Below are positions 18,097-28,785 of a stretch of DNA of 38,270 nt, piece after piece. The stretch is from positions 1-38,270 of the forward strand of contig JASCOA010000021.1 in assembly GCA_029959365.1 (NCBI GenBank), read 5' to 3'. Made by a program: the position numbers and the translations under genes. Source of the stretch: Microbacteriaceae bacterium PS02343. GTDB taxonomy: Bacteria; Actinomycetota; Actinomycetes; Actinomycetales; Microbacteriaceae. Positions within the stretch are counted from its first letter, which is position 1; each line of letters starts with the position of its first letter. Below the pieces are notes generated by a model. That model was given only the letters and a program-made list of their open reading frames with translations, made no database searches and was not told where the DNA came from.

Positions 18097-18729
18097 ATGG
18101 CCGGCACCGCGCATCCGCTCGACCGCTTCCTCGACGAGCTGCTCGAGAGCGCCTGGGGCACGCTCTCGAAGGGCGAGCTCGAGTTCCTGGCGTTCTCGCT
18201 GCTGGTGCGCTCCGGCCGGGTCGATCTGACCGGCACCGACTTCGCCGTGGCGAACGTGCTGCGCACGACGCCGACGCGCATCCGCTCGCTGCGCTACCGC
18301 TTCGAGCAGCAGGCGGTGCTCGACGACCCCGAGGCGCTCGACCGCCTGATCGTGCCGGCGAACTTCGCCTTCGAGGCGGTGGGCGACGACCGGCTGCGGG
18401 TCTCGGTGCGCAGCAAGTACCTGCGCGAGCTGCTCGCGGCGGAGCTCATGGAACGGCGCGAGATCCCGGTCGCCGAGCTCACGCCGAGCACCATCGTGGC
18501 GCGGCGCGACGCGATCGTCGCGGTGCTCGTGCGGTTGGGCGTGCAGGGCACCTGGTTCGAGACGGACGAGGGAGCGGATGCGCAGCGCGCGCTGGTCGAG
18601 GAGCTCACGGCCCTGCGCGATGCGGCCGAGTACGAGGCCGCGGTGCAGCGGTGGACGGCTCGCCTCGGGGGCGCCGGCTCGCTGGCCGGCGGGCTCGTCA
18701 ACGTGCTGCGGCTCATCGGAGCGCTGTAG
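18097..18729 (+). CDS. Unrecognised 210-residue protein with a predicted N-terminal DNA-binding-like helical region
   Basis: I do not recognise this family. The ATG at 18097 has GGAGGA 7 bases upstream, the best ribosome site in this part of the window. The first 80 residues are helical. They include LSKGELEFLAFSLLVRSG and a stretch (TDFAVANVLRTTPTRIRSLRYRF) with the length and hydrophobic spacing of a helix-turn-helix. A middle region (about 85-150) mixes strands and charged helices. The last 20 residues (GGAGSLAGGLVNVLRLIGAL) are glycine-rich and hydrophobic and may bind or insert in a membrane. There is no signal peptide. It stands alone between a terminator hairpin and a convergent TetR gene. 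It could be a regulator or a stress or defence accessory, but neither is shown. Confidence 0.8.
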   Translation: MAGTAHPLDRFLDELLESAWGTLSKGELEFLAFSLLVRSGRVDLTGTDFAVANVLRTTPTRIRSLRYRFEQQAVLDDPEALDRLIVPANFAFEAVGDDRLRVSVRSKYLRELLAAELMERREIPVAELTPSTIVARRDAIVAVLVRLGVQGTWFETDEGADAQRALVEELTALRDAAEYEAAVQRWTARLGGAGSLAGGLVNVLRLIGAL

Positions 18730-18772
18730 CGCACGACCCCCGCGCCCGTGGAGCCGAGGTCGATGCGGAGGC

Positions 18773-19450
18773 TCAGCCCGCGGGCCGCGCCGCGATGCCG
18801 GCCATGAGCGACTCGAGCAGGTAGCGGTAGTGCTGCTCGAGCACGTCGTCGGCGGAGTCGTCCGCGAGAGGCGCGATGACCTCGTCGATGAGCTGGCCGG
18901 CACTGCTGCTGCCCTCGCGCGCCGCGGCGAAGCCCTCGAGGATGGCGCGGTGATCGCGCGGTCCGCCCTGGCTGCCCGCGCGATCGTCGTGCAGCGTGAT
19001 CGCCATCATCGCCGTGTCGATGATCGTCGTCGCCGCGAGCGCGGGCTGCGCGACGCCGTCGCGGGCGAGCGCGGCGATGCCGGCGTCGAAGACGGCGGTC
19101 ACCGCGGGGAACGCCGGCGCGTGCAGCAGCAGCCAGCGGGCCGCGCCGGGGAAGCGCAGCAGCATCGGGCGGATCGGGTAGAGCAGCTCGCGGAACCAGT
19201 CCTGCCAGGGCAGCTCGGCGTCCGGCGCCTCGAGGCCGTCGAGCAGCCGCTCGAGCACGCCGCTGATCACCTGATCCTGTCCGCCGATGTGGTGGTAGAG
19301 CACCGAGGGCGCCACATCGAGGCGCTTCGCGAGATCGCGCTGCGACCATCCGTGCAGGCCGACCGCTGCCGACAGCTCGACGGCGGCGTCGACGATGCGC
19401 TCGGCGGTCATCCCCACGCGACGGCTCGTGTCCTTGGCCTCGGCGTTCAT
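18773..19450 (-). CDS. TetR/AcrR family transcriptional regulator
   Basis: A 225-residue regulator. The helix-turn-helix occupies about residues 14-60 (IVDAAVELSAAVGLHGWSQRDLAKRLDVAPSVLYHHI), closely matching the TetR pattern. The remaining 160 residues are helical with a distinct ligand-binding domain. The ATG at 19450 is preceded by AGGAG at 7-base spacing. The gene follows a membrane-protein gene on the same strand after 35 bases and is probably the last gene of a MarR / membrane protein / TetR transcription unit. Confidence 0.88.
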   Translation of the reverse strand: MNAEAKDTSRRVGMTAERIVDAAVELSAAVGLHGWSQRDLAKRLDVAPSVLYHHIGGQDQVISGVLERLLDGLEAPDAELPWQDWFRELLYPIRPMLLRFPGAARWLLLHAPAFPAVTAVFDAGIAALARDGVAQPALAATTIIDTAMMAITLHDDRAGSQGGPRDHRAILEGFAAAREGSSSAGQLIDEVIAPLADDSADDVLEQHYRYLLESLMAGIAARPAG

Positions 19451-19485
19451 GCGGGTGCTCCTGACGTTCGGATCGACCCTAGTGC

Positions 19486-20547
19486 TCAGCCGAGCACGGT
19501 CGCGATCATGTCGCGCACCCAGAGCCAGAGCCCGATGAGGCTGAGGCAGCAGAACAGGACGAAGCCCAGCCAGCGCTGGCGGTGGACCAGGCGCCGGCCC
19601 GGCTGCGCGACGCCGCGCGGCGGAAGGATGAGGGCGGTCGCGCCGGGCTGCGGCGGCAGCCGGTCGTCGCGCCAACGCTCCCAGCGGTCGACCTTCTCGG
19701 TGAGGGCGTCGATGACCGACGCGAGCCAGATCCAGGTCGCCGGGTCGGTGCTCACGAGGTCGCGGCGAGCGTAGAGGAACAGACGGTCGTCGATGATCTC
19801 GACGTCGAGCACCGCGGCGTGATCGATGAATCGGGCCATGACGTCCGGGGTGAACAGGTACAGCGCATCCGCTTCGTAGCCGACCGGGCAGTGCAGCGTG
19901 AAGTACCGGTCGAAGTCGCCCTCGAGCCGCAGCCGCTGCGAGCGCTCGTAGTCGACGGGCAGTCCGCCGCGCAGCAGCGAGTCGTTGCCGCGCGCGTCGA
20001 GCACGATGTGCGGCAGCGGCGCGGGCAGCGGCAGCTCCACGAACGACCAGCGCTGCTCGCGGTTCGAGCGCTCGGGCGCCGGGGTCCAGCGGTACCCGCC
20101 GACGGTCGGGCGCCCATCGCCCCTGAGCAGATCGCGCGCCTGAGTGCGCACACCGCTCTGGAACAGCGCGCCGGGCAGCTGCGGGCGCAGCACGATGGGG
20201 TCGTAGCGCCAACCGTTGGCGGTGGCGAAGCGCTGCAGCCGGAACTGCCGGCGCCCGCTGCGGCGAAGGCTCGTGATCACGACGAGCGCGCCACCGGCGA
20301 TCAGCAGCGCGAGGAACGGCGCACTGAACACGATCGATTCGAGCACGCCGTCGAAGAGCGGCCGCCCGTCGAGCGTGCCGGCGATCAGGAGCAGCGGCAT
20401 CGGCGCGACCGCCATGAGCACTGCGCCCAGCACGATCATGCCGATGCCGGGACGCACGGATGCGGGCAGCCCGACCCGGTAGGCCCGCAGCGCCGCGCGG
20501 TCGATGGGCTCGGTCAGCGCGGTGGTATCGAGCGGATGAGGCAGCAC
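19486..20547 (-). CDS. Membrane protein of unknown function, DUF3137-like
   Basis: A 353-residue protein with two membrane helices at about residues 36-60 and 70-92, a soluble region of about 220 residues, and a third hydrophobic helix near the C-terminus (residues about 328-347). The soluble part has the pattern LEGDFDRYFTLHCPVGYEADALYLFTPDVM, which resembles the DUF3137 group of membrane proteins (resemblance judged by eye). The start is a GTG 3 bases after the MarR stop codon, so the two are probably translationally coupled; no strong ribosome site is seen. It may be the target of the adjacent regulators. No catalytic residues are evident. Confidence 0.8.
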   Translation of the reverse strand: MLPHPLDTTALTEPIDRAALRAYRVGLPASVRPGIGMIVLGAVLMAVAPMPLLLIAGTLDGRPLFDGVLESIVFSAPFLALLIAGGALVVITSLRRSGRRQFRLQRFATANGWRYDPIVLRPQLPGALFQSGVRTQARDLLRGDGRPTVGGYRWTPAPERSNREQRWSFVELPLPAPLPHIVLDARGNDSLLRGGLPVDYERSQRLRLEGDFDRYFTLHCPVGYEADALYLFTPDVMARFIDHAAVLDVEIIDDRLFLYARRDLVSTDPATWIWLASVIDALTEKVDRWERWRDDRLPPQPGATALILPPRGVAQPGRRLVHRQRWLGFVLFCCLSLIGLWLWVRDMIATVLG

Positions 20548-20550
20548 GGC

Positions 20551-21045
20551 TCAGCCGTCGAAGCCGAGCGCGAAGGAGCGCAGCAGCTCGGCGAGGCGGC
20601 GCCGCTCCGGCGCGCTCAGCGCACCGAGCAGCGCGGTCTCCGCCTCGAGCAGCACGCGGATCGCACGATCGACCCGATCGCGCCCCGTCGCGGTCATGGT
20701 CACGAGTACGCCGCGGCCGTCGTCCGGGTCGGTGCCGCGCTCGACGAGCCCGCGGGCGGCGAGGCGGTCGACCCGGTTGGTCATGGTGCCGCTGCTGACG
20801 AGCGTCTGCTGCAGCAGCGCCTTCGGGCTCAGCCGGTAGGGCTCGCCGGCGCGGCGCAGCGCGCTGAGCACGTCGAACTCCCACGGCTCGAGGCCGCCGA
20901 CGGCGAAGGCGTCGCGCCGAGCGCGGTCGAGGTGCCGGGCCAGGCGGTCGACCCGCGAGAAGACGTGCAGGGGCGCGAAGTCGAGGTCCGGGCGCTCGCG
21001 CGACCAGGCCTCGACGATGCGGTCCACCTCGTCGCGCTCGGGCAT
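20551..21045 (-). CDS. MarR family transcriptional regulator
   Basis: A 164-residue MarR-type winged-helix protein. The DNA-binding helix reads LSPKALLQQTLVSSGTMTNRVDRL, and the wing carries the DPDDGRG turn typical of the family. The ATG at 21045 is used; longer in-frame readings run through the tRNA-Gln gene and are excluded. A CAGAAT hexamer 6 bases upstream on the minus strand may be the -10 of a leaderless message. It is divergent from tRNA-Gln (51 bases apart) and leads a unit with the membrane-protein and TetR genes. Confidence 0.9.
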   Translation of the reverse strand: MPERDEVDRIVEAWSRERPDLDFAPLHVFSRVDRLARHLDRARRDAFAVGGLEPWEFDVLSALRRAGEPYRLSPKALLQQTLVSSGTMTNRVDRLAARGLVERGTDPDDGRGVLVTMTATGRDRVDRAIRVLLEAETALLGALSAPERRRLAELLRSFALGFDG

Positions 21046-21079
21046 CCGCCCATTCTGTCGCACTCTGGCAGACTTGACC

Positions 21080-21095
21080 CGCCCCGATCGGGGCG
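21080..21095. repeat. 16-bp perfect palindrome immediately before tRNA-Gln
   Basis: CGCCCCGATCGGGGCG ends one base before the tRNA. It could be a regulator site in the MarR/tRNA spacer or a 5' leader hairpin of the tRNA precursor. Function unknown. Confidence 0.5.
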
Positions 21096-21096
21096 T

Positions 21097-21168
21097 TCCG
21101 CCTTGGTGTAACGGCAGCACGACAGCCTTTGGAGCTGTGAGGTTCAGGTTCGAATCCTGGAGGCGGAG
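21097..21168 (+). tRNA. tRNA-Gln (anticodon TTG)
   Basis: A 72-base cloverleaf. The acceptor stem TCCGCCT pairs with AGGCGGA, with G as discriminator base. The anticodon stem ACAGC/GCTGT encloses the loop CTTTGGA, whose TTG at 21129-21131 reads CAA glutamine codons. The T loop contains GTTCGAATC. The CCA end is not encoded. A decayed gene fragment follows directly on the other strand, so this locus may have been a recombination site. Confidence 0.95.
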
Positions 21169-21182
21169 CCGGACGACGACCG

Positions 21183-21260
21183 TCAGCGCTCCAGGGCGGA
21201 GGAGCCCTCCCACCCGATCAGCCAGGTCACACCGAAGCGATCGGCGACGCGCCCCTCGTC
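21183..21260 (-). pseudogene. 3' fragment of a VOC (glyoxalase/PhnB-like) family gene
   Basis: Read on the minus strand, 26 codons (about DEGRVADRFGVTWLIGWEGS...) end in a TGA at 21183-21185. The DRFGVTWLI strand is characteristic of the C-terminus of PhnB-like VOC proteins. Upstream the frame runs into the end of the ThuA-like gene, so the rest of the gene is gone. It lies 14 bases from tRNA-Gln. Confidence 0.5.
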
Positions 21261-21954
21261 AGCTCGTCGTCCGGGTGGTCCAGCGCGCGGCGCGGCGGAT
21301 CAGCTCGGCGTGCACGGGGGAGTCGTAGGAGCGCTCGTCATGACCGAGCGCCAGGTAGACGAGCCGGGCCGCGCCGACCTCGCGCGCCCAGAGCAGCGGG
21401 TGCCGCGAGCCGTCGCGCTCGTGCACGTGCTCGGCGAGCGGCAGCACGTCGTCATCGACCACGAGGTCGCTGTAGCGCTCGTCGAGCAGCTCGAACGCGC
21501 CGGCCTCGTCGAGGCCGTCGAGCTGCTGGACGATCGGATGCGCGCCATCCCGCACGAGCACCCGCGCGGTGCCGATGGGCGGATGCCCCGACACCCCGGG
21601 CACCCAGTCGCCGCCGACGAGCGCACGCCAGCGCGGGTAGTCGCGCAGGCTGGAGACGGCGTTGTGCACGGCGAGCACGCCGATGCCGCGATCGAGCGCC
21701 GCGTCGAGCCCGGCCGTGGAGACCTCAGGGGCGCCGTGCCCGGTCTCGCCGTTGCGCCACGGATCGCCCGCGTTCACGACCAGCAGGTCGACGCCGTCGA
21801 GCGCCGCGAGCGCGCCGTCGACGTCCTCGCTCACCGCGACCGCCCATCCGCTGTCCTCGAGGAGCGAGGCGATGCGGTGGCTGGTCGCGACGAAGGGGTG
21901 CCAGGGGTCGCCGTAGCGGCCCGTGCCGGCGGCGATCAGCGCGCGCGGGCTCAT
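21259..21954 (-). CDS. ThuA domain-containing protein (glutamine-amidotransferase-like fold)
   Basis: A 231-residue protein of the ThuA family, named after a gene needed for trehalose use in rhizobia and often found with sugar-catabolic genes. Family features are the LVVNAGDP strand, the GIGVLAVHNAVSS segment near residue 95, and the C-terminal ALGHDERSYDSPVHAELIRRAARW. The start is the ATG at 21954; an in-frame TTG 9 bases earlier is unlikely. No good ribosome site precedes it. It follows the acyltransferase gene on the same strand through a 10-codon bridging frame, so translation may be coupled. The exact reaction is not known for this family. Confidence 0.88.
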   Translation of the reverse strand: MSPRALIAAGTGRYGDPWHPFVATSHRIASLLEDSGWAVAVSEDVDGALAALDGVDLLVVNAGDPWRNGETGHGAPEVSTAGLDAALDRGIGVLAVHNAVSSLRDYPRWRALVGGDWVPGVSGHPPIGTARVLVRDGAHPIVQQLDGLDEAGAFELLDERYSDLVVDDDVLPLAEHVHERDGSRHPLLWAREVGAARLVYLALGHDERSYDSPVHAELIRRAARWTTRTTS

Positions 21955-21983
21955 GGCGTGCAACCGCTCGTCCTCGTGCTCAT
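21951..21983 (-). other. 10-codon bridging mini-ORF between acyltransferase and ThuA genes
   Basis: On the minus strand the acyltransferase TGA overlaps an ATG (ATGA). The frame reads 10 codons ([10 protein letters not shown]), and its TGA overlaps the ATG of the ThuA gene (ATGA). It mirrors the arrangement between metG and tatD. It may relay re-initiating ribosomes. Chance cannot be excluded. Confidence 0.25.
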
Positions 21984-23644
21984 GCGCCGGCGACCGGGCC
22001 GAGCGTCACGAGCGGCTCGGGCCGGTGCACGCCGCGCGGCCGGTAGCCGAGCTCGTCGGATCGGCCGAGGTGATCGGCGAGCAGCCACACGATGGTCAGC
22101 CACATCTCGGTGCCCTGCAGGCCGGGCACGCCGTCGGGGCCGTCGCTGCGCGGCGCGAAGGCGATGCCGCGCCCCTCGCGCCAGTTGCCGAGCGCGGTCT
22201 CGAGCTGGGCGCGGGCCCAGGCCTCGGTCTCGACCCGGCGGTGCGCGCTCTGCCGGCCGGCGAGCCAGAGCGGATGGATGATGTCGAGCAGGTTGCAGGC
22301 CGTGTACCCGTCGGGCGTCTCGAGGAACGGGTCCGCCGCGTGCTCGAGCACCGTGTCGACGGCCGCCTCGGGGTAGGGCAGTGGCACCCCGAACTGCGCG
22401 TAGGTGCCCCGGGTGAGCCGGTAGAAGCCGTTGACGGCCTGCAGCCAGCGCTGCTCGGGCTGCGGCGCGCCCCACAGCCCTGTGGCCGGGTCGGCGCGGG
22501 CGGTGAGCCAGCCGAGCAGGCCGTGCAGGGGACCGGTGCCGCCGTGCTCCAGCTCGTCGCCGAAGTCGACGACGTTGAGCGCGATCGCCGAGCCGAGCGA
22601 GTCGACGGCCGCGCCCGAGCCCCAGGCCGCAGCGCCCCAGTCGCGGGCCTCGAGGAGGTCGACGACGTCGCGATCGCTCAGCCCGTCGACGGCGCGCACC
22701 GGGTGCGGCAGGCGCCCGCCGAGCAGGCGCACCGCCGAGCCGACGCTGAGTATGTGGTAGCCGGCGGCCCCGTCGAGCGGCACGAGCGGCTCGTCGGACG
22801 GCTCGTCGAGCCCGGCGTCGCCCAGATCGCCGTCGGGGACGAGCCCCGTCGCCGGGTCCTGCCGGGCCGTCAGCCGGCGCAGCAGGTCGTCGCGGTCGAA
22901 GCCTGGCGGCACGGTGCCGAGCAGCAGATCGGCGATCTCGATCGCGTCGCACCAGGGGCGCACCGCGGGCGGCAGCGCGCCGGCCTCGGCGGCGGGGCGG
23001 TCGACGAAGCGGCCGTGCTCCCAGGCGCGCTCGAGCAGGGTCGGCGCCTGCGCGCGGGCGCCGTCGGCGAAGGCGGCGAGGTCGCCGGCAGGCTCCGCGC
23101 TCCGCGGCTGTCGACGGTCGCGGATGAACCGGGCCGGGTTGCCGCCCACGATCGCCCAGTCGGGCACGTCCTTCGTCACGATGGCGCCCGCCGCGACGAC
23201 CGCGTGATCGCCGATGGTCACGCCGTCGAGGATCGTGCAGCTCGAACCGATCCAGACGTCGTCGCCGATGGCGATGCCCCGGCTGACGGTGCCCTGCTGG
23301 TGGATCGGGAGCTCGTTGACCTGGTGGTTGAAGCCCAGGATCGATGCGTGGGCGCCGATGCGCACCCCGTCGCCGAGCCGCACGTCGCCGCGCACGACGG
23401 CGTAGGGGTTCACCGAGCAGTCGGCGCCGAAGACGAGCTCGCCGGTGAGGTACGCGAGCGCCGCGACGTAGGTGCGATCGCCGAGTGCGAGCGAATCGCA
23501 GTAGACCGCGGCGTTCGGGGCCACGAACACGCCCTCGCCGAAGGTCGCGCCGTGCTCGGCGAAGCGCCCCTGCAGCGCTCGCTGGGCGCGCCCTTCCTCC
23601 GATCCGGGGTCGTACTCCCAGGGGAGGTAATCGATCCGTCGCAT
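21980..23644 (-). CDS. Acyltransferase: left-handed beta-helix domain fused to a helical repeat domain
   Basis: A 554-residue protein. Residues about 30-190 are a hexapeptide-repeat left-handed beta-helix of the maltose/galactoside O-acetyltransferase type, with a catalytic-His-like turn ([15 protein letters not shown]) and the strand [34 protein letters not shown]. From about residue 230 a second part carries two repeats of the type [14 protein letters not shown] / [13 protein letters not shown] plus many aromatic helices, resembling alpha/alpha-toroid domains. The start may be the ATG at 23644 (weak GGAG three bases before) or a GTG at 23665 lying 6 bases after TACGGT. It is divergent from the hydroxyacid dehydrogenase and leads into the ThuA gene. 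The acyl acceptor is unknown. Confidence 0.85.
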   Translation of the reverse strand: MRRIDYLPWEYDPGSEEGRAQRALQGRFAEHGATFGEGVFVAPNAAVYCDSLALGDRTYVAALAYLTGELVFGADCSVNPYAVVRGDVRLGDGVRIGAHASILGFNHQVNELPIHQQGTVSRGIAIGDDVWIGSSCTILDGVTIGDHAVVAAGAIVTKDVPDWAIVGGNPARFIRDRRQPRSAEPAGDLAAFADGARAQAPTLLERAWEHGRFVDRPAAEAGALPPAVRPWCDAIEIADLLLGTVPPGFDRDDLLRRLTARQDPATGLVPDGDLGDAGLDEPSDEPLVPLDGAAGYHILSVGSAVRLLGGRLPHPVRAVDGLSDRDVVDLLEARDWGAAAWGSGAAVDSLGSAIALNVVDFGDELEHGGTGPLHGLLGWLTARADPATGLWGAPQPEQRWLQAVNGFYRLTRGTYAQFGVPLPYPEAAVDTVLEHAADPFLETPDGYTACNLLDIIHPLWLAGRQSAHRRVETEAWARAQLETALGNWREGRGIAFAPRSDGPDGVPGLQGTEMWLTIVWLLADHLGRSDELGYRPRGVHRPEPLVTLGPVAGA

Positions 23645-23671
23645 GCTCTCCGTCGAGTACTGCACCCCTCG

Positions 23672-23677
23672 ACCGTA
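23672..23677 (-). promoter_or_regulatory. -10-like TACGGT before the acyltransferase gene
   Basis: On the minus strand TACGGT is followed by 6 bases and a GTG at 23665 that is in frame with the gene, matching the leaderless spacing seen elsewhere. If used, the protein gains seven residues (MQYSTES). Confidence 0.4.
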
Positions 23678-23771
23678 GCGGCTGCCCGCTGCGCCGACCA
23701 TGGGCGGCGAGGGGTGCGGCCACGGAGCGCTCGTGCAGCTCGGCCGGCGACCGCCGGCGTCGACGCATCGG

Positions 23772-23777
23772 TAGCGT
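23772..23777 (+). promoter_or_regulatory. -10-like TAGCGT before the hydroxyacid dehydrogenase gene
   Basis: TAGCGT lies 44 bases before the ATG at 23822. The message would have a leader containing GGAGGG at 23805-23810. No clear -35 is seen. Confidence 0.35.
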
Positions 23778-23821
23778 GGGTCCGACGCATCCGCCGGCCG
23801 CCTCGGAGGGACCACGCCCGC

Positions 23822-24811
23822 ATGACCACCACAGCCGCATCCGCCGACCGCCGGCTCCGCGCCCGCTTCGCGATGCAGGAGGGGCTCGAGCACCGGTTCT
23901 TCGACGCGGCGCAGCGCGAACGGCTGGAGCGCCACCTCGACCTCCGACCGGGCACCGGTGACGTGGAGGTGCTCGTCACCGGCTGGGGTGCGCCCCCGAT
24001 CGGCACCGCCGAGCTCGACGCCATGCCCTCGCTCCGGGCGATCCTGCACGCCGCAGGCACGGTCAAGACCTTCCTCACCGACGAGCCGCTGCGCCGCGGC
24101 ATCCGGGTGACCTCCGCCGCCGCCGCCAACGCGCTGCCGGTGGCCGAGTTCACGCTCGCGGCGATCCTGTCCGCCGGCAAGTCGACGGCGGAGATCGCCG
24201 ACGAGTACGCCGCGCAGCCCGCGATCGATCTGAACGAGGAGCGTTTCGCCGGCATCGGCAACTACGGCCGCGTCGTCGGCATCCTCGGCGCCTCGCAGAT
24301 CGGACGGCGCGTCGTCGAGCTGCTGCGCCCCTTCGACGTCGAGGTGCTGGTCTCGGACCCGTACCTGGCGGCGGACGACCCGCTGCTCGCCGCGGCGCGC
24401 TCCGTGACGCTGGAGGAGCTCTTCGCGAACAGCGACATCGTGACCGTGCACGCGCCGGATCTGCCGCAGACGAAGGGCCTCGTCTCGCGCGAGCTGCTGG
24501 CGTCGATGCGGCACGGCGCGGTGCTGATCAACACGGCGCGTCCGGCGCTGGTCGATCAGCCGGCGCTCGTGGAGCTGCTGCGGCAGCGCCGCATCCGCGC
24601 CGTGCTCGACGTCTCCGAGCCCGAGCCGCTGCCGCTCGACCACCCGCTGCGGTCGGTGCCCGGGGTCACGCTGACCCCGCACCTCGCGGGCGCGAGGGGC
24701 AACGAGCTCCGCCGCCTCGGCGAGGCGGTCGTCCGCGAGGTGGAGGCTCTGTCCGCGGGCCGCCCGGCGCTGCATCCGGTGCGTCCCGAGCTGTTCGGCA
24801 TCACCGCCTGA
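23822..24811 (+). CDS. D-2-hydroxyacid dehydrogenase family NAD(P)-binding protein
   Basis: A 329-residue dehydrogenase of the phosphoglycerate / D-lactate dehydrogenase group, which interconverts 2-hydroxy and 2-keto acids. The NAD-binding Rossmann motif GILGASQIG is at about residues 153-161. The catalytic set is Arg240 (NTARPALVD), Glu268 (EPEPLP) and His287 (TPHLAG). The substrate domain is formed by the N-terminal 110 residues and the C-terminal end. GGAGGG precedes the ATG by 11 bases. It lies among carbohydrate genes, divergent from the acyltransferase and convergent with AraC, so a sugar-acid derivative is a plausible substrate (inference). Confidence 0.9.
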   Translation: MTTTAASADRRLRARFAMQEGLEHRFFDAAQRERLERHLDLRPGTGDVEVLVTGWGAPPIGTAELDAMPSLRAILHAAGTVKTFLTDEPLRRGIRVTSAAAANALPVAEFTLAAILSAGKSTAEIADEYAAQPAIDLNEERFAGIGNYGRVVGILGASQIGRRVVELLRPFDVEVLVSDPYLAADDPLLAAARSVTLEELFANSDIVTVHAPDLPQTKGLVSRELLASMRHGAVLINTARPALVDQPALVELLRQRRIRAVLDVSEPEPLPLDHPLRSVPGVTLTPHLAGARGNELRRLGEAVVREVEALSAGRPALHPVRPELFGITA

Positions 24812-24841
24812 GCCGTCGTCCGGGCGCGACCGCGGCTCAGG
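24807..24841. terminator. Bidirectional hairpin spanning both convergent stop codons
   Basis: CCTGAGCCG (24807-24815) pairs perfectly with CGGCTCAGG (24833-24841). Its arms hold the TGA of the hydroxyacid dehydrogenase and the stop (TCA) of the AraC gene. The loop is 17 bases. Confidence 0.55.
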
Positions 24842-25724
24842 ACCGCGGGCTCGACTCCGAACGGTCCCGCTCCCGGAAGCGCGACGGGCTGACACCGTTG
24901 ACCGCGCGGAACTGCCGCGAGAAGTACAGCGGATCGGTGTACCCGACAGCCGCGGCGATCGCCGTGATCGGCAGATCGCCGCCGATGAGCAGCTCGCGCG
25001 CGCGAGCGCTGCGCAGGCGCTTCAGGTACTCCTTGACCGAGGACCCGGTCGCTGCGCGGAAGAGGGCGGAGAAGTGCGAAGCGCTGAGATCGGCCATCGC
25101 GGCGAGCTCGGGCACCGAGAACGCGGTGTCGAGGTTGTCGCGCAGGTACAGCTGCACGTCGCGGATGCGGTCGTTGGTGGCGGCCGCGCCCAGCAGCCGG
25201 CTCGCGGCGATGCGGGCCAGCGTCCGCCAGGCGGCACCGGCGGCCGTGATCAGCATGGCCGCGGTCTCGTCCTCCTCGAGCGCGGCGACCGTCTCCTCGA
25301 AGGACTGCACGAGCGAGTAGACGTCGCGCACCGGCACGACCGGTTGCGCGTCGGCGAGGATCGTGCCGATGAAGCCGGGCACATCCTCCCCGGTGACGTG
25401 CATCCACCAGATCGTCCAGGGGGTCTCGGCATCCGCCCAGTACCGGTGCCCGGTGCCGGCCGGGATCACGACCGCCTCGCCCGGGCGCACGCGAACCGGG
25501 CGCCCCTCGTCGAGGGAGACCCATCCGGCACCGTCCGCGCAGAGCATCACGATCGTCTCCGCGGCGCCCTCGGGGCGGGATCGCCCATGGGCCGCCGCAT
25601 GCGGGAAGCAGCCCGCATCGGTGACGAGAAGGCGGCCGAGCACCGGGTTCCGCTGCGCCTCGAGCACGAGCGGGCGCGGGATCACCCGCAACCGCTGACC
25701 GAGGAAGCCGTCGTGGAGGTGCAT
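24837..25724 (-). CDS. AraC family transcriptional regulator
   Basis: A 295-residue regulator. The N-terminal half is a cupin-like sugar-sensing domain (about residues 20-165), with [19 protein letters not shown] as the cupin strand pair. The C-terminal 100 residues hold the two AraC helix-turn-helix motifs ([17 protein letters not shown] and [21 protein letters not shown]). The layout resembles activators of sugar and glycoside genes such as RhaS or XylS types. A TACGCT hexamer ends 6 bases before the ATG, with no ribosome site, so the message is probably leaderless. It is divergent from the DUF5107-TPR gene and probably controls it. Confidence 0.94.
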   Translation of the reverse strand: MHLHDGFLGQRLRVIPRPLVLEAQRNPVLGRLLVTDAGCFPHAAAHGRSRPEGAAETIVMLCADGAGWVSLDEGRPVRVRPGEAVVIPAGTGHRYWADAETPWTIWWMHVTGEDVPGFIGTILADAQPVVPVRDVYSLVQSFEETVAALEEDETAAMLITAAGAAWRTLARIAASRLLGAAATNDRIRDVQLYLRDNLDTAFSVPELAAMADLSASHFSALFRAATGSSVKEYLKRLRSARARELLIGGDLPITAIAAAVGYTDPLYFSRQFRAVNGVSPSRFRERDRSESSPRS

Positions 25725-25730
25725 CCGCGC

Positions 25731-25736
25731 AGCGTA
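25731..25736 (-). promoter_or_regulatory. -10-like TACGCT, probable leaderless promoter of the AraC gene
   Basis: On the minus strand TACGCT is followed by 6 bases and the ATG at 25724. No Shine-Dalgarno sequence is present. Confidence 0.45.
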
Positions 25737-25815
25737 ACGGAAGGCATCGTGGTCGCCGTCGCTTCGTCCATGCGCGACCGAGGGAACGTGCTTCGTCGGG
25801 CTGCGCCGGCGGCCG

Positions 25816-25821
25816 TAGCGT
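25816..25821 (+). promoter_or_regulatory. -10-like TAGCGT, probable leaderless promoter of the DUF5107 gene
   Basis: TAGCGT is followed by 7 bases and the ATG at 25829. Upstream in the 104-base divergent spacer lie two direct copies of GCTTCGTC (25761-25768, 25790-25797), candidate AraC half-sites. Confidence 0.45.
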
Positions 25822-25828
25822 CGGGTGC

Positions 25829-28738
<2,910 letters not shown>

Positions 28739-28785
28739 CCGCGCCCCCGCCGACCGGACCCGACGACGACCGTAGGAACACGACG

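Noticed and set aside
21074-21079. TTGACC as the -35 of tRNA-Gln
   Set aside because: A -10 at normal spacing would fall inside the mature tRNA. CAGACT at 21069-21074 as a -10 is more plausible but still weak.
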